From NCBI GenBank assembly GCA_942486035.1, contig CALNXK010000522.1, forward strand, positions 48,501-112,500: DNA of 64,000 nucleotides, in the 5' to 3' direction. The stretch is from Porites lobata. Lineage: Eukaryota > Cnidaria > Anthozoa > Scleractinia > Poritidae. A program made the translations under genes and the position numbers. The notes beneath the pieces were generated by a model. It worked only from the letters and a program-made list of their open reading frames with translations. It was not told the DNA's origin and did not search any database. Below are positions 26,201-36,119 of the stretch, in pieces; within the stretch, counting starts at the first letter, position 1; each line of letters begins with the position of its first letter.

Positions 26201-27861
26201 TAGTGATACAAAAATCTTGTGGAGCAAGTCTTTATCCATTAACAGAGGCACAAATTCGGACGAAATGCTAAATTTGATAAATCCCTTTGGATCTTGAAAA
26301 CAAGTGCCATTCATGGCTGCTGATTCAAAATGGCGGCCGTAAAATTGCAAGACGAACTAATATAAGAATTTACAGCTCTTTGCTGCTAGATAACCCACTG
26401 TTACCGTAAATTTCTTTTATTTTCACTGATCGATTTTTCTTCTATTTCTAAATGGAAAAATAAACCAGAATCCACTTCTTTAATCCACCGCCAATCTAAA
26501 TCGAATTATGTTTGAACGTCGAACCGCGAACGGGTAACCGCAAACCGCGGTTAGAGGTTCGCGGGAAACTCGGATCTAAAACTCTCTATTAACTTGTGGT
26601 CAACTTCAAAGGTCAGTGAAGACCTCTACGATGGCTCCTGTGGCCTAAGGGCCATGTTCTCACGTTTCATATATAGCAAGCTGTACCTGAGGATTAGTAC
26701 AGTTAGGCAGTATGACAACCAGGCTTTGGGAACAATTCTGGTACAGTGAAACATCAAAGTAAAACAATAGACCTTTTTACCGATACAGCAGCCATATTGA
26801 ATTAATTCGATTTAAGGAGTATTATAGGATGCCCAGGGGGCATGAGCACATTTCGTTTGTATTTTTGAGCGTTTGTATTTTTTTTGTTTGTATTTTTGAG
26901 CGCTTTTCTTAAAGTTTTCTTAGAATAACATTGTAATGGGAGAGAAGATCCTTGTGCCGTGTTTGGATGTAATAATGATCGCCTTTTTCTAGTTTAGTAT
27001 TAAAAATATGGTCTTTCACCGTATATTTCTCGGGAAAAAGGCGATCATTATCTCATCCAAACACGGCACAGGGACCTTTTTCCTCATTAAAATCTTATTC
27101 TAAGAAAACTTTAAGAACAAATGTTCTGAAAAGCGCTCGAAAATACAAACGAAATGTGCTCATGCCCCCTGGGCATCCTATAATACTCCTTAAATCGAAT
27201 TTAATTCAATATGGCCGCCGTATCGGTAAAAAGGTCTATTACTGATCAAGACAATGTAGTTGGCTGTATGAGCTAAATATAATGATTGTAGACATCTTTG
27301 TATAACTACCTTTAGGCAGCTTCTTACCTTCTTGTACTTATCAATATTATTTTTTTTTACTTTTTAGGTTGGCCACAACCACAGCTTATACAGGAGATCT
27401 GTAGGGATGGTTGCTACCTAGTTGCAAGGCAGCCCAAAGAAGGGAGGATTCCAGAACGTGAAAAGCACTTTCTGTGGATATTTTCTTTTGCAGCAGCAGA
27501 AAAGAAGTTGTTGCGTGAGGGCAGTCGTGGTGAGGCAAACTGTTGTCGAAAGCCAGTTTTGCGAATATTAAAGGCTCTGAAAGATGAGCTTAACTGGCAC
27601 CCTCTTAAGTCTTACCACCTCAAAACCATACTTTTTCATGCATCTGAGGACAACCCCTGGCAATGGAGCTCTGATCACATAGGTGATCGATTCATTGACC
27701 TTCTTCAGAGGCTGGAAAAATGTTTAAGGGAGGTTAATTGTCCTCATTATTTTATAAAAGATTTAAACTTGTTTGAGCAGTTTCCTCGCCAGAGATGTGC
27801 TGAATTGGCTGAAAGTGTAAAAAGGATAAGAATGAATCCTGAACGTGTCTTGAGAAAGTAA
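19027..27861 (+). CDS. cGAS-like receptor (Mab-21 fold nucleotidyltransferase), 4 exons
   Basis: The exons are 19027-19330, 23328-23487, 25743-25894 and 27368-27861. All introns are GT-AG and the phases (1, 2, 1) join to 369 codons plus a stop, the usual size for this family. Exon 1 gives a helical N-terminus and the nucleotidyltransferase core TGSYYDGSKVRKPDEFD, with Gly58-Ser59 and catalytic Glu71 and Asp73. Exon 3 adds the third acidic residue (SIDLVIAI, Asp182). Exon 4 is the helical C-terminal lobe with FAAAEKKLL, NCCRK and ILKALKDEL. Such enzymes sense double-stranded RNA or other nucleic acid and make a cyclic dinucleotide for STING; this is known for the family, including corals. The ligand and product of this member are unknown. 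All three metal-binding residues are present, so it is predicted to be active. No zinc-thumb insertion typical of vertebrate cGAS is seen. A non-immune Mab-21-like role is possible. Confidence 0.88.
20034..20180. repeat. Compound triplet microsatellite
   Basis: GTA repeats pass into ACA/ATG mixtures, then about 17 ATA units, then GAG/GGA units. The long homopolymer-like frames in either direction (poly-Leu, poly-Tyr) are translations of this array, not genes. Confidence 0.9.
20487..20632 (+). repeat. Inverted copy of a Penelope-element segment
   Basis: Reverse-complement match of about 145 bp to 22960-23105, including AACATACGCTAAGACTACAAACG and the ACTACTTAGTTTCGTACCG stretch. Next to it, 20635-20690 is a reverse complement of about 22050-22100 (ATCTAGATAAGTCGGGA-type text). 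The region between the arms could form a large hairpin. Confidence 0.75.
21466..21857 (+). mobile_element. CAGGGGCACC family MITE, copy A
   Basis: 392 bp. The ends CAGGGGCACCCAACG and CGTTGGGTGCCCCTG are exact inverted repeats. The 6-bp flanks AATCTA (21460-21465 and 21858-21863) are identical. The interior is rich in AATTTTCGG and GATTTTCGAACA phrases. There is no coding capacity. Ends of CAGGG type with 6-bp duplications suggest a hAT-related element (inferred). Confidence 0.9.
22195..22990 (-). pseudogene. Penelope-like retroelement fragment (RT plus GIY-YIG remnant)
   Basis: Read leftwards, the pieces are, in order: NLFDVTMGSYDGAE; a catalytic-type GLYRDDGLGV motif near 22740-22770; ADKKVVNFLDVTLNLDLP; and YNKPRNIPFYINKKSNHP with KNIPKSISKRLSEIS (22288-22644). 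These are followed in another frame by IFNRNTVKISYSCMPNL, and finally by VIYRATVATEDNGPAETYVGLTE near 22200-22280, which fits the start of a GIY-YIG nuclease. This order is the Penelope-like arrangement. Frames shift at least twice and a stop follows the YRDD region, so the copy is dead. It lies antisense within intron 1 of the cGAS-like gene. Confidence 0.8.
23175..23262. repeat. AAT-rich microsatellite
   Basis: About 12 consecutive AAT units at 23210-23255, with flanking degenerate ATA/AAC units. It lies about 65 bp before cGAS-like exon 2. Confidence 0.85.
23806..24178. mobile_element. MITE with GGTGACGAATTAC ends
   Basis: TATCATAGGTGACGAATTAC at the left faces GTAATTCGTCACCCATGATA at the right (about 20 bp, one mismatch), with an inner dyad AATTTCACATGTGAAATT. 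It is non-coding and lies in intron 2 of the cGAS-like gene. Confidence 0.65.
24180..25742 (+). other. Remainder of cGAS-like intron 2
   Basis: AT-rich intronic sequence up to the acceptor TTATCTTTAG at 25742. No further repeats with clear ends and no exon-like frames were recognised. Confidence 0.55.
26028..26587. mobile_element. 560-bp DNA element in cGAS-like intron 3
   Basis: Terminal inverted repeats of about 40 bp start AGAGAGTTTTAGATCCGAG and end CTCGGATCTAAAACTCTCT. They continue inwards through CCGCGAACCTCTAACCGC. The 3-bp flanks are both ATT. No coding frame was found. The superfamily is not assignable from this. Confidence 0.75.
26766..27240. mobile_element. 475-bp near-palindromic fold-back element
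   Basis: Almost the whole element is an inverted repeat with arms of roughly 220 bp. The left end AATAGACCTTTTTACCGATA is matched by the complement at the right end. Internal landmarks such as GGATGCCCAGGGGGCATGAG, TTAAAGTTTTCTTAGAATAA and GTGCCGTGTTTGGATG recur inverted. The loop is only a few tens of bases. It lies about 130 bp before exon 4 of the cGAS-like gene. Confidence 0.9.
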
Positions 27862-28117
27862 CAGGTAAGAGATCTGACACTAAAGATGGGACAGGTTGTG
27901 GTGTCAAAATACCCTTCAAATGACGACTACACGTCGTGTAATTTGCACATAAATAATTCTGTGATAGATCTGCTGGTAAACATTTTTGATCACCACATTT
28001 TACACTTAAACATATGTGCACTCTCTTGTAGCTGTAACACTCCACTGTTATGTCATGAATGGCTTTTAATTTACAGCAGGAAATGTTATTGTAAAATAAT
28101 ATTAAATTCAAATGACT

Positions 28118-28353
28118 CAGCGTGCAAAGAAAGAAGTGTCAGACAAGCAATAGCCCAGGGCTGCTGGATTTTTCTATCGGGCTAGTGAATTTTTTTCTCA
28201 ACTTGCCTGATGGACAGGTGAAGTTTTTTGAGGAATTCAAATCACAGAAGAACTGTGTAATCAATCCCGTGCATCAAAACGTTTTTGGGGCTAGTTATGC
28301 TACCTACAGTTGCTTGAATGGCAAGCTGTAAAACTGTTTTTCTTTGCACCCTG
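28118..28353. mobile_element. MITE with CAGCGTGCAAAGAAA ends, copy 1
   Basis: 236 bp. CAGCGTGCAAAGAAA faces TTTCTTTGCACCCTG. The flanks are both AATGACT (28111-28117 and 28354-28360). The interior phrases GGGCTAGTGAA and GAGGAATTCAAATCACAGAAGAA match copy 2 at 29373-29626. Confidence 0.8.
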
Positions 28354-28704
28354 AATGACTACATGTATAATAATTGCACGGTGTGTATTTCACAAGTTAA
28401 GGTTTAAGGTTAACAGTTAAGAGTGAAGATTTTCAATGGAACCCTGGCCATTTCTGCACATGAAGGAAGACAATCAAAATTATTGTAGAAAAAAAATAGT
28501 CCTTAAAACCTCCTTCAGAAAGAAGAATTACACTGTACCTTCACAGCTGTACAATAAAACTGAAGTCAGTACTTTACAATGTATCACAAGCAGTAATAGT
28601 ATGATATTGAAATCAACAATAAACAACTTGTTTGCGAGGTCCTCTCCAATCAAAGTAGAATCTTGTGGTGTATCTCTTTGGAATAATTGAACATGTTTGC
28701 TTAC

Positions 28705-28975
28705 TTTAGGCTGTGGGAATACTTTCTTCCTAATCTGACTCATCGGCATACCCTGTTCCTTACACTTGAGTACTTCTAACATAAGCTTCTTCAGTTCTAT
28801 AGCTGTTCTTGAGTGTAGCCACTTGTCTTTAGTGTTAATAATGTCGTTGTCAAATCCTCCTGCCTTGTCAATACATCTTAGTGCATGTGTACTGAATTCA
28901 AATCTCATGGTTTGTTCCAGTATTTGACTGTAATATTTCTTTTTAACAACATTTGGCTTCCAAACCCGCTTGGTT
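28705..28975 (-). CDS. MRPL28: Mitochondrial ribosomal protein bL28m, internal exon
   Basis: The exon lies between the acceptor TCTCCACAG and the donor AAA|GTAAGC on the minus strand, entering in phase 2 and leaving in phase 0. The 90 codons read TKRVWKPNVVKKKYYSQIL, then THALRCIDKAGGFDNDII and WLHSRTAIELKKLMLEVL. This is the bL28 pattern of a K-R-x-W-K-P-N start, a THALRxIDKAGG core and a Lys-rich end. The protein belongs to the large subunit of the mitochondrial ribosome. The frame stays open beyond the donor to 28528, but that part (low-complexity Leu/Ile) looks like intron. The N-terminal exon with the RGL.GG motif, and the last exon, were not found. The gene converges on the cGAS-like gene. 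Confidence 0.75.
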
Positions 28976-29372
28976 CTGTGGAGAGAAGGCAATATTGCGT
29001 ATTAGCAAAATGAATCCAGATCAGCCACAGGCCACCCAAGCTCAAAATTTCACAGTCTGCTGGTTATGTACAGACTGTCCAGCAAAAAACTGATGTGAAT
29101 ACTCAACTAGACTTTTACAGGAGGATAGGATAACTTTTAAAAAGAGTTACCTGTTCATTCTATGATTCTATGGCTCCCATTATGCCCTTGTGGTTTTCTA
29201 TGACCACAATAAGAGTTTATAGAAAAACACAGAGGATAAAAAAAAACATCCTATGGACTGAAAATCAGCAAGAAAACTACACTGTAGCTGGCAAGGAAAT
29301 ATAATTACCGGTATAACCAAAGCAATATAAGGTTGCTTATTATTATCTTCATTTTAATATTCAAAAACTCAT

Positions 29373-29626
29373 CAGCGTGCAAAGAAAGTGGTGTCCGATA
29401 GCCTGGGACTAGTGGATTTTGCTACCGGGCTAGTGAAGTCTGCTTTTAACTTGCCGGACGGGCAAGTGCTGTTCTTTGAGGAATTTGAATAACAGAAGAA
29501 CTTTGAAATCAATAATCTACCAATCAAAAAGCTTTTGGGGCTAGTTGAAGTGAAGTCAGGACTAGTAAATGCTAGCTTCAGCTTGCCCGAATGACAAGCT
29601 GTAAAAATGATTTTCTTTGCACTCTG
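29373..29626. mobile_element. MITE with CAGCGTGCAAAGAAA ends, copy 2
   Basis: 254 bp and the same ends as copy 1 (right end TTTCTTTGCACTCTG), flanked by CTCAT on both sides. The two copies sit on either side of the bL28m exon. A more diverged relative appears to start at about 47160 (GGTGCGAAGAAAA) upstream of the Helitron frame. Confidence 0.75.
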
Positions 29627-29629
29627 CTC

Positions 29630-31475
29630 ATTAATAATAATATTCTCGAAAAAACAGAAGAAATTAATGTTTAATGAGTGTCTTTATATCTGATTGACTT
29701 CACCTCCAATTATTTTGGACCAAAATAACTCGGCCAAATCTAAATATTAGTGCAAGAATGAGTTGATCCATATCAGAGATTTTGAAGCAATTAAAAAAAC
29801 TCGCAGTCATTTATCATCAGGTTTAAAAACTCAAGGTGAAATCTAAACCTGATAATACACCCCTGCTCGTTTTTTAAACAGTACCTAACTCATAATACTA
29901 TTATTTTAAGTCCAAAAAAAGCTTAGTTTGAAGCTTATTGAGGCTTTCAGATGACATGCAAAGGAACATGCTTGGAACATAATACAAATATTAAAACCAC
30001 AGACTGTGGTGTAATCTGACCCAACTTAAATTGCATAGATTTATAGACTTTGCAAAAAGCCTTACATTAATTACGTACAGTAAGTATATCTGAGCTATGT
30101 GTTTTTGCAAATTAAACAAAATTAATAATTTATTATTATTGTTATAAGTGCTCCACAAATTGATATTCACGTGATTTCAGTACAAACATCAGAAGGACCT
30201 TAAACTCACCACCAGGGCCTTCGCAGCCACGTAAAATGCATATTAGTTGGTAGAACAAGGTTTCCCAAGAATGTGCTAAGATTTTGCAAAAACCGCGCTA
30301 TACCGTTTATAAAGTGCCTCTGACCACCCACACCAAGAATACAACTGCGAGCTCACATTTGTTTGCCTGCACTAGCCCTCCTAAAATGTCCATTCTGTCA
30401 CTGTGAAGTAACATTCTCACATGCAACTGGGAGCCAATGCAACCAGACTATGCAGCCCGACCTTTCTTATATCAACACTACGAATCATTAGTGTTACAGC
30501 ACCAAAGGAGAGCTAACAAAACAGCTGAAACTGAGCCTAGATTCAATAATTGATCAACATATGAGAATAACCGGAACTAAGGCACTACCTGAAATCCTAC
30601 AACCCAAAAAACACATGGAGAGTGGGTGGGCGGGAAAGGTCAGGCAATGGTGGAAGGCAACAAAAACAAATGAACTCTGAAACACCATGTGACCTGAAGG
30701 CCCCCCACACACTCGAACCCATACTCCCAGCCGTGTGTGAGAAAAACATTTTGTGCTTCGTTCGTTCCTCAGCCAGCAGAAAACCACACTTACTGTCATT
30801 TACCAGCCAGCCACCACTGATAAGCATAAGATTTTCAAATCATTGTATGAGACTGGCCTTGTGAGTCTTTGATCCCAAAAAGCATCAATTTTTGTGTTTT
30901 AATTTTGCTGCCTTTTTCCTGTTGTTCCCATTCAGAGCTTTAGCAAAGGATAACTGACAAGGACAAAGACCATCCTTGGAACAGAAAAGCAAAGATTCAT
31001 ATATATATATTTTTTTAATCATAGAATGTCCGAAGGTTGAGCTTCTTCAAAATTATGCTCATCTGCAGAACACCCACTTGCCTAGGATCCAGTTTAAGAG
31101 AGCTTACTATTACATATAGTCTTTGCTCCTATAGTAGCAAAGGGACAACAATACAGTGTAAAATGGTACAGATGTGATCCCCATGTGTTGGTACCCCCCC
31201 AGCAGCCCTGCAAGCATAAACTTCACAACCATATATGTATGCTATAGCCGTACATTGTAGCATCACTTCATTATCAATCAGATGAAATTAACCATTTTTC
31301 CCATTTATGTTAAACTACTAGCAATGCGTACATGTTGGAAAGAATTGGAATCTTCCCAATGTACTCCTTCCTGCCTTTTTAGTCCTGTTTTGGCTGGATT
31401 GGTAGCAATCTTATCCAAAGGATTTTTTATCTCCCTTTTTAACCATAATATTATTATATGACAGCAGAACAAGAA
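29630..31475. other. Intergenic or bL28m intron stretch
   Basis: No exon with family motifs was recognised on either strand. It may contain the missing N-terminal bL28m exon. A short ATATATATATTTTTTT run lies near 31000-31015. Confidence 0.4.
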
Positions 31476-31480
31476 AGTAG

Positions 31481-33325
31481 AATCCCGTACGAAACTTGCA
31501 GCGCTGTACAGCGCCACAAAATCGCTGCAAAATAGCTGTACAGCTAAATTACAGCTGTTCAGCAGCCGTTTAGAAGCCAAACAGCAGCTTCATTCAAGTT
31601 GCAGCGGGATGCAAAAGCGCTGTGCAGCCTTTAAAGGCTCTTTGAAGCTCTCGGCAGCGGTTTTGCAGCGCAGTTGCCGACTTTCAAACGCTGCGAAGTA
31701 GCTGCAGTAACGCTACAATTCAGCTGCGGTCGATCTGACTTTCTTGAGCGCCAATAACATGAATCGCCAGATAAAGCCTTTTCACAGATTACGGCTTTTA
31801 TAACGCGAAAACTTTGACTGTACCTCTAAGAAATGTGAGTAAGCTTGTTCGCAAAGAAGATCACTTATTGAATAAACCTCCAAATCCTATGCTTTCGGAA
31901 TAAAGATTTCAATAAATTTCATTCCGTGACCGGCGAGTGTGGGAATGTTATCGCTAATTCCCTGGAGACATTCTAGGCCGTAATAGAGTACCGAAGTGTG
32001 ACGTCATAAAAAATGAAATTTGTGAAATTATGGGATTTGTTAAGCTATTCTAAAAGAACAACGTCCAAGACGCCTACTCGCCAAAAATTAGCAATTTGGG
32101 GCAAATTGTCTCTGAGATATTAGCCCAGTTATGCTCCGATGACTCCATACAAATCCTTCTAAATCTTACCTGGTTCCTAATCTTATGAACCAAGCCAAAT
32201 TTAGAAGGATTTGTATGGAATCGTCACAGCATAACTGGGCTAATATCTCAGAGACAATTTGCCCCGAATTGCTAATTTTTGGCGAGTAGGCGTCTTGGAC
32301 GTTGTTCTTTCAGAATAGCTTAACAAATCCCATAATTTCACAAATTTCATTTTTATAACGTCATCACTTCGGTCCTTTTGCATGAGATCCCATTACATCT
32401 CTAGACAAACACAGAACATTTGCGACCGTTGAATGAAAGGCGCAAACATTCTAAGTTTGTTTGCATCTAGTTCTGTTTCGAGATGGAAGTTCTGTTGAAG
32501 TTTTTGGATGGAACAGCTCAAACGTATTTGCAAACAACGCACTGAACAGTGACTTCTACGCTAAGTATCGACGAATCGAACCAGAGCAAGGAACACAGAT
32601 ACAAGAATCTCAGATGGGGTTCGCACTTACAAGATTCTTATACGCTCGTGGTTATGTTCGTTCCTTAGTCCATTGTAAAATTTAACGACGACCAAAGTAA
32701 AATTGGGTTGATTTCTTTCATGAAAAAAGTGTAGAAGATCGTGGATCATGGACGAAACGTCAAGGTGAGCAATGTCCAGCTTAGCCCGTTGCAACGAATC
32801 AAAATATCATTTGCCTAATGGCCGTGCATGTAAACTTTATGTAGAACAATCGATGTTATTCTCTTTATTTTTAAAAAAGATAATTTTCAATGTCTGCATG
32901 TTAATGGATGTTCTTACATTCAGATAAGTGACCGTGATTGCTAAATATTTACAAAGCGAGACTGTTGCAGACTTGCTCTATGTCACGTGCTTTTGTAACG
33001 TGTACGCGTGGATACTAATAAAGTATAAGTTGCATTTTGACTTTCTAGTGGTTTTTACTCTGCTACTAAGCCGGTTTAGGCAAATGCCATAATTCTTTGA
33101 ATTTTTGTACACGTTTGCAGCTATTTGGCAGCGCTGACAGCGTTTTTGTGTGTCCTTTCCACCGCTGCTAAACCGCTGCTTATCGCTTTCAAACGGCTTC
33201 ATAGCGCTGCCCCGAACAGCCAAAATTTGCGACTGCTGCAGCCAGCCTCTTTGCAGCTATTCTGCAGCGCTTCTTGAAGCCATTCTGCAGCGCTGCAACA
33301 GCGCTGCGCGTTTCGTACGGGATTA
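31481..33325. mobile_element. 1.85 kb element with GCAGC/GCTGC-rich subterminal arrays
   Basis: AATCCCGTACGAAAC at the left faces GTTTCGTACGGGATT at the right. Behind each end lie about 200 bp crowded with CAGCGCTG, GCAGC and AGCTGC words (31497-31730 and 33118-33310). Such clustered subterminal motifs are typical transposase-binding regions of hAT-type elements (established for Ac/Ds). There is no transposase inside; a second fold-back element is nested at 31990-32372. Confidence 0.75.
31990..32372. mobile_element. 383-bp palindromic fold-back element
   Basis: The arms of about 170 bp start ACCGAAGTG with TGACGTCAT and end with the inverse. Inside, CATACAAATCCTTCTAAAT and ATTTAGAAGGATTTGTATG face each other around a loop of roughly 35 bp. 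A single arm of the same family is found at 40887-41030. Confidence 0.9.
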
Positions 33326-34645
33326 CACAGTCGATGTAAGGCTGGGCTCGTCTCAGTCAATACAAGGCAGGCCCATAACCCCAAATCCCCTGCCGGTTAT
33401 TCATTGGACACTTTTAATATTTCAACAGCTGTCATTTTAGTTCTCCTGCAGTGGCTACTCACCTTGTTTCACCATTTGTTAGAAGCAGGTGGGTAAAGCA
33501 TGATAACCATTAAAGGGTCAGAGATTAAGTCAAGTTTCAAAGGGTGGCCAGTTCCATATGTCTAACCTAATAAGAGTGTTCTGAATGTTTCTGTAAGTGC
33601 TTCAAGCCTCAATTTTAAAAGTGGCAGGTGTTTGCGATAGAAGGTGGGGGTGAAAATACTTAGGATGTTGAAATATGATGTACCGGTAACATGACTTCAA
33701 AAATTGTCTGGTTACATGTCTCATCGGTTTTAAGACTGAGACATGGATTGGTTCTGGGTACAGTCAAACCTCCACTAACAGCCACATCTCTACAATGAAC
33801 ACTTTTTCTGGTGGACAGTCCATACATTGACTCTTATTTAAACCTTTCTACAACCGCCACTTTCTTTTGTCCCCAAGGGGGCCGTTGTGGAGAAGTTCAC
33901 CTGTAAATTCTTTAAGCAAGTTAAAAAGACTCTTGGGTCAGGACATGCGAGTTATAAAGGGCAAGCTATAAAACTTACTTGCTTTGCACATTGTGTATGC
34001 ATGGTTATTGTCAGGTTGCGGGTAATTATCTCAATTTTTTTTAATGCCCTACAGTGGGGTTTCTGTATGAAACTGCTGCCCCCAACATGGGGCATTTGCA
34101 GCTTTCTGAAGAAGAAATGACAAAAGCCTAACATACCCAGAGAATGGTGGGAAATGTCATCATGTCTGGAATTGTTAATGATTGGTCCCTGCTGCTTGCC
34201 AATCTTTTTTTGACTCTGTATAAAGCGAACACCTCACCAAGACAAACATTTGGTACCGGTTCCAACGGTATCTGTCTTTGAGAGGATTTGCTAGTTACTG
34301 TCACTTCCAAAGGGGTGACTTCATTCTTTTAAACTTAGGGCAAATGTAACCCTACTGCTTCAAATAAAAAATGTTAATGTTGGTGCAGTTGTTGCTGACA
34401 TTTATGTGTACTGTAAATCTTCGTAGTATCTTAAAGAATACATTTGAAAGATAGTTATAACTTTACAAAGCTATATATTTGTAAATTAAGGTTACGTTCA
34501 ATAATTTTACACTTAGACTAAGCTCAAGATTAAGCTTACTTTTTTTCAGAAAATGTGTTCACATGGCCATACATGTAACCTTCTCCATGATAAATTCCCT
34601 GGTGCACTCGTTCTGTAAATGTCTTTGCGCGCTTTGGGAAATTCT
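33326..34645. other. Intergenic stretch without recognised genes
   Basis: Short frames only (for example 33887-34120), none with a known motif. No terminal repeats were identified. Confidence 0.45.
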
Positions 34646-34649
34646 TAGG

Positions 34650-35020
34650 GCCTCTTCATATGAGCCCGGTTGACCGGGCTGGCTCGGTTACCGGGATGAA
34701 TTTTGCCTTGGGTTCATATGAGAAATTTTAGCCCGGTTTCCGAGATGAGAAAAGATCCTGGGTACGAGTTCTGGCGCCAAATTTGGGAAACAAAGCAAAC
34801 ATAGCGAAACACAAAAATTTTAACTTTCGGGCCTATCTTAGCATCGGTAACTCTTAAAGCTGTATCACTGCAGTTAAATGGGATGCTTATGATGTGGAAA
34901 ACACAGCAGGCAATGCAAGACGATGCCATCCGGACCGCCAGAATTCATTCCGCCGTTCATCCCGGTGACCGGGATGAAGTGTTCATATGGCAAAATTTCC
35001 AGCCCGCTTACCGAGATCTG
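34650..35020. mobile_element. MITE with CATATGA/CCGGG-rich ends
   Basis: The left end has TTCATATGAGCCCGGTTGACC and TCGGTTACCGGGATG. The right end has the inverted set CCCGGTGACCGGGATGAAG, TTCATATGG and CCGCTTACCGAGATCT. It cuts the FLYWCH-type exon at about 35018 and supplies that frame's stop codon. Confidence 0.65.
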
Positions 35021-35473
35021 TCAATTAGCTTTGGTCTGCCTTTAGAGGTGGAGTCTTCAATGACCTTAAATGTTAAAGCGAATGGAGCGGTTGATGGTTC
35101 TGGTGTTTGTTCAGCGATGGATGATTCATCACGGGCGGGGTCCAAGATAGGTCGAAGAGAGGGTTCGTCCTCTGCAGCGTCCTGAAAAAGGAAAACAAGG
35201 AAAATATCAGAACATGTAAGTAAGTCACATTAAGTGTTAAAGATACATGTCGAACTTCAAATTCCCTTTAAAAACGTTCAAGACTTACCGTAGTTGACTG
35301 GGCCGGTGCATCGTAGATCGTCGACTGCAGCGAATCACTAAGGTAGGCCCGCGGGTTAAACTCAGATGACTCTAGTATGTCCGTCGACTGTTCCGAAATC
35401 CTGGAACTTTCGGCTACTGGGGGTTGGTCACAGTCAGACGCCCAACTTTTTTTTTCTTACTAATACTGGCCAT
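35008..35473 (-). pseudogene. FLYWCH-finger-type protein, two N-terminal exons, truncated
   Basis: Exon 1 (35473-35289) starts with ATG and reaches the donor ACG|GTAAGT. It encodes an acidic Ser-rich segment (ESSEFNPRAYLSDSLQST). Exon 2 (35181-35008) follows the acceptor CTTTTTCAG and encodes EPSLRPILDPARDE, then FALTFKVIEDSTSKGRPKLI. The last motif leads into a FLYWCH zinc finger in similar cnidarian proteins, as I remember them. The frame then runs into the MITE and stops at TAA 35008-35010, so the finger itself is missing. In exon 1 the ATG frame and the downstream frame differ by one base at a run of nine A (35447-35455). FLYWCH fingers also occur in Mutator-type transposases, so this may be transposon-derived. 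Confidence 0.5.
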
Positions 35474-35866
35474 CCCCACGGAAGAAACTGCCAATTAATA
35501 ATAGCTTAAATACTATAAATGGAAAATGCTCTAAACTGCTAATCATCCGCACTTAAATAAAGAAAATTAAAGGGTTTTTATAAGGAACGCTTTAAATTTC
35601 AATGTTATTTATATGGAGACCCGCTGCTACGACTTTTAATCCAACATTGGCAGCAAGTTCCATAAGAAGCATCAAATGCTAATGCACGACTACCAAGGTG
35701 TAGAGAACTTTTTTTTTAAACAAAGAGGATGAACTGGGTCCCTTCCTACTCTTCCTTTAGTGCGAATTAGAGAGCACCGGGATTGAGAGTGACTGCGTTT
35801 CATACCAATATTCATCCAATCTTCTGATTTTTTTGCCCCCGAGAAATAAAGGAAGGAGCACGCAGT

Positions 35867-36014
35867 GACTACGAGTAGTCCCCGTTTTTCCCCAGGGATA
35901 GTAAAGCGAGCGAAACGCGAGCCCGCGTGAAAATCACCCCACGCGAGAAAGGCGAGACGCTCGCCTCTCGCGTGGGGTACTATGCTCGAGGAAAAATGGA
36001 AACCACTCGTAATC
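35867..36014. mobile_element. 148-bp MITE with GACTACGAGTAGTCC ends
   Basis: GACTACGAGTAGTCCCCGTT faces AACCACTCGTAATC over about 25 bp. Inside is a hairpin CCCCACGCGAGAAAGGCGAG with CTCGCCTCTCGCGTGGGG. This type is very common in coral DNA, as I recall. No clear target duplication was found. Confidence 0.75.
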
Positions 36015-36119
36015 TAATAAGACGGAGTCCTCTAAATTATCTCTTGAAATGTATTGAGAGGAAGGACCAGGAGAGGTGTTTGAGACCCCGCCTGTAAGAT
36101 CGTTTATTGCACGGGTCGT

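Noticed and set aside
28528..28704. C-terminal extension of the bL28m frame
   Set aside because: It follows a strong GTAAGC donor and turns into Ile/Leu low complexity, so it was treated as intron.
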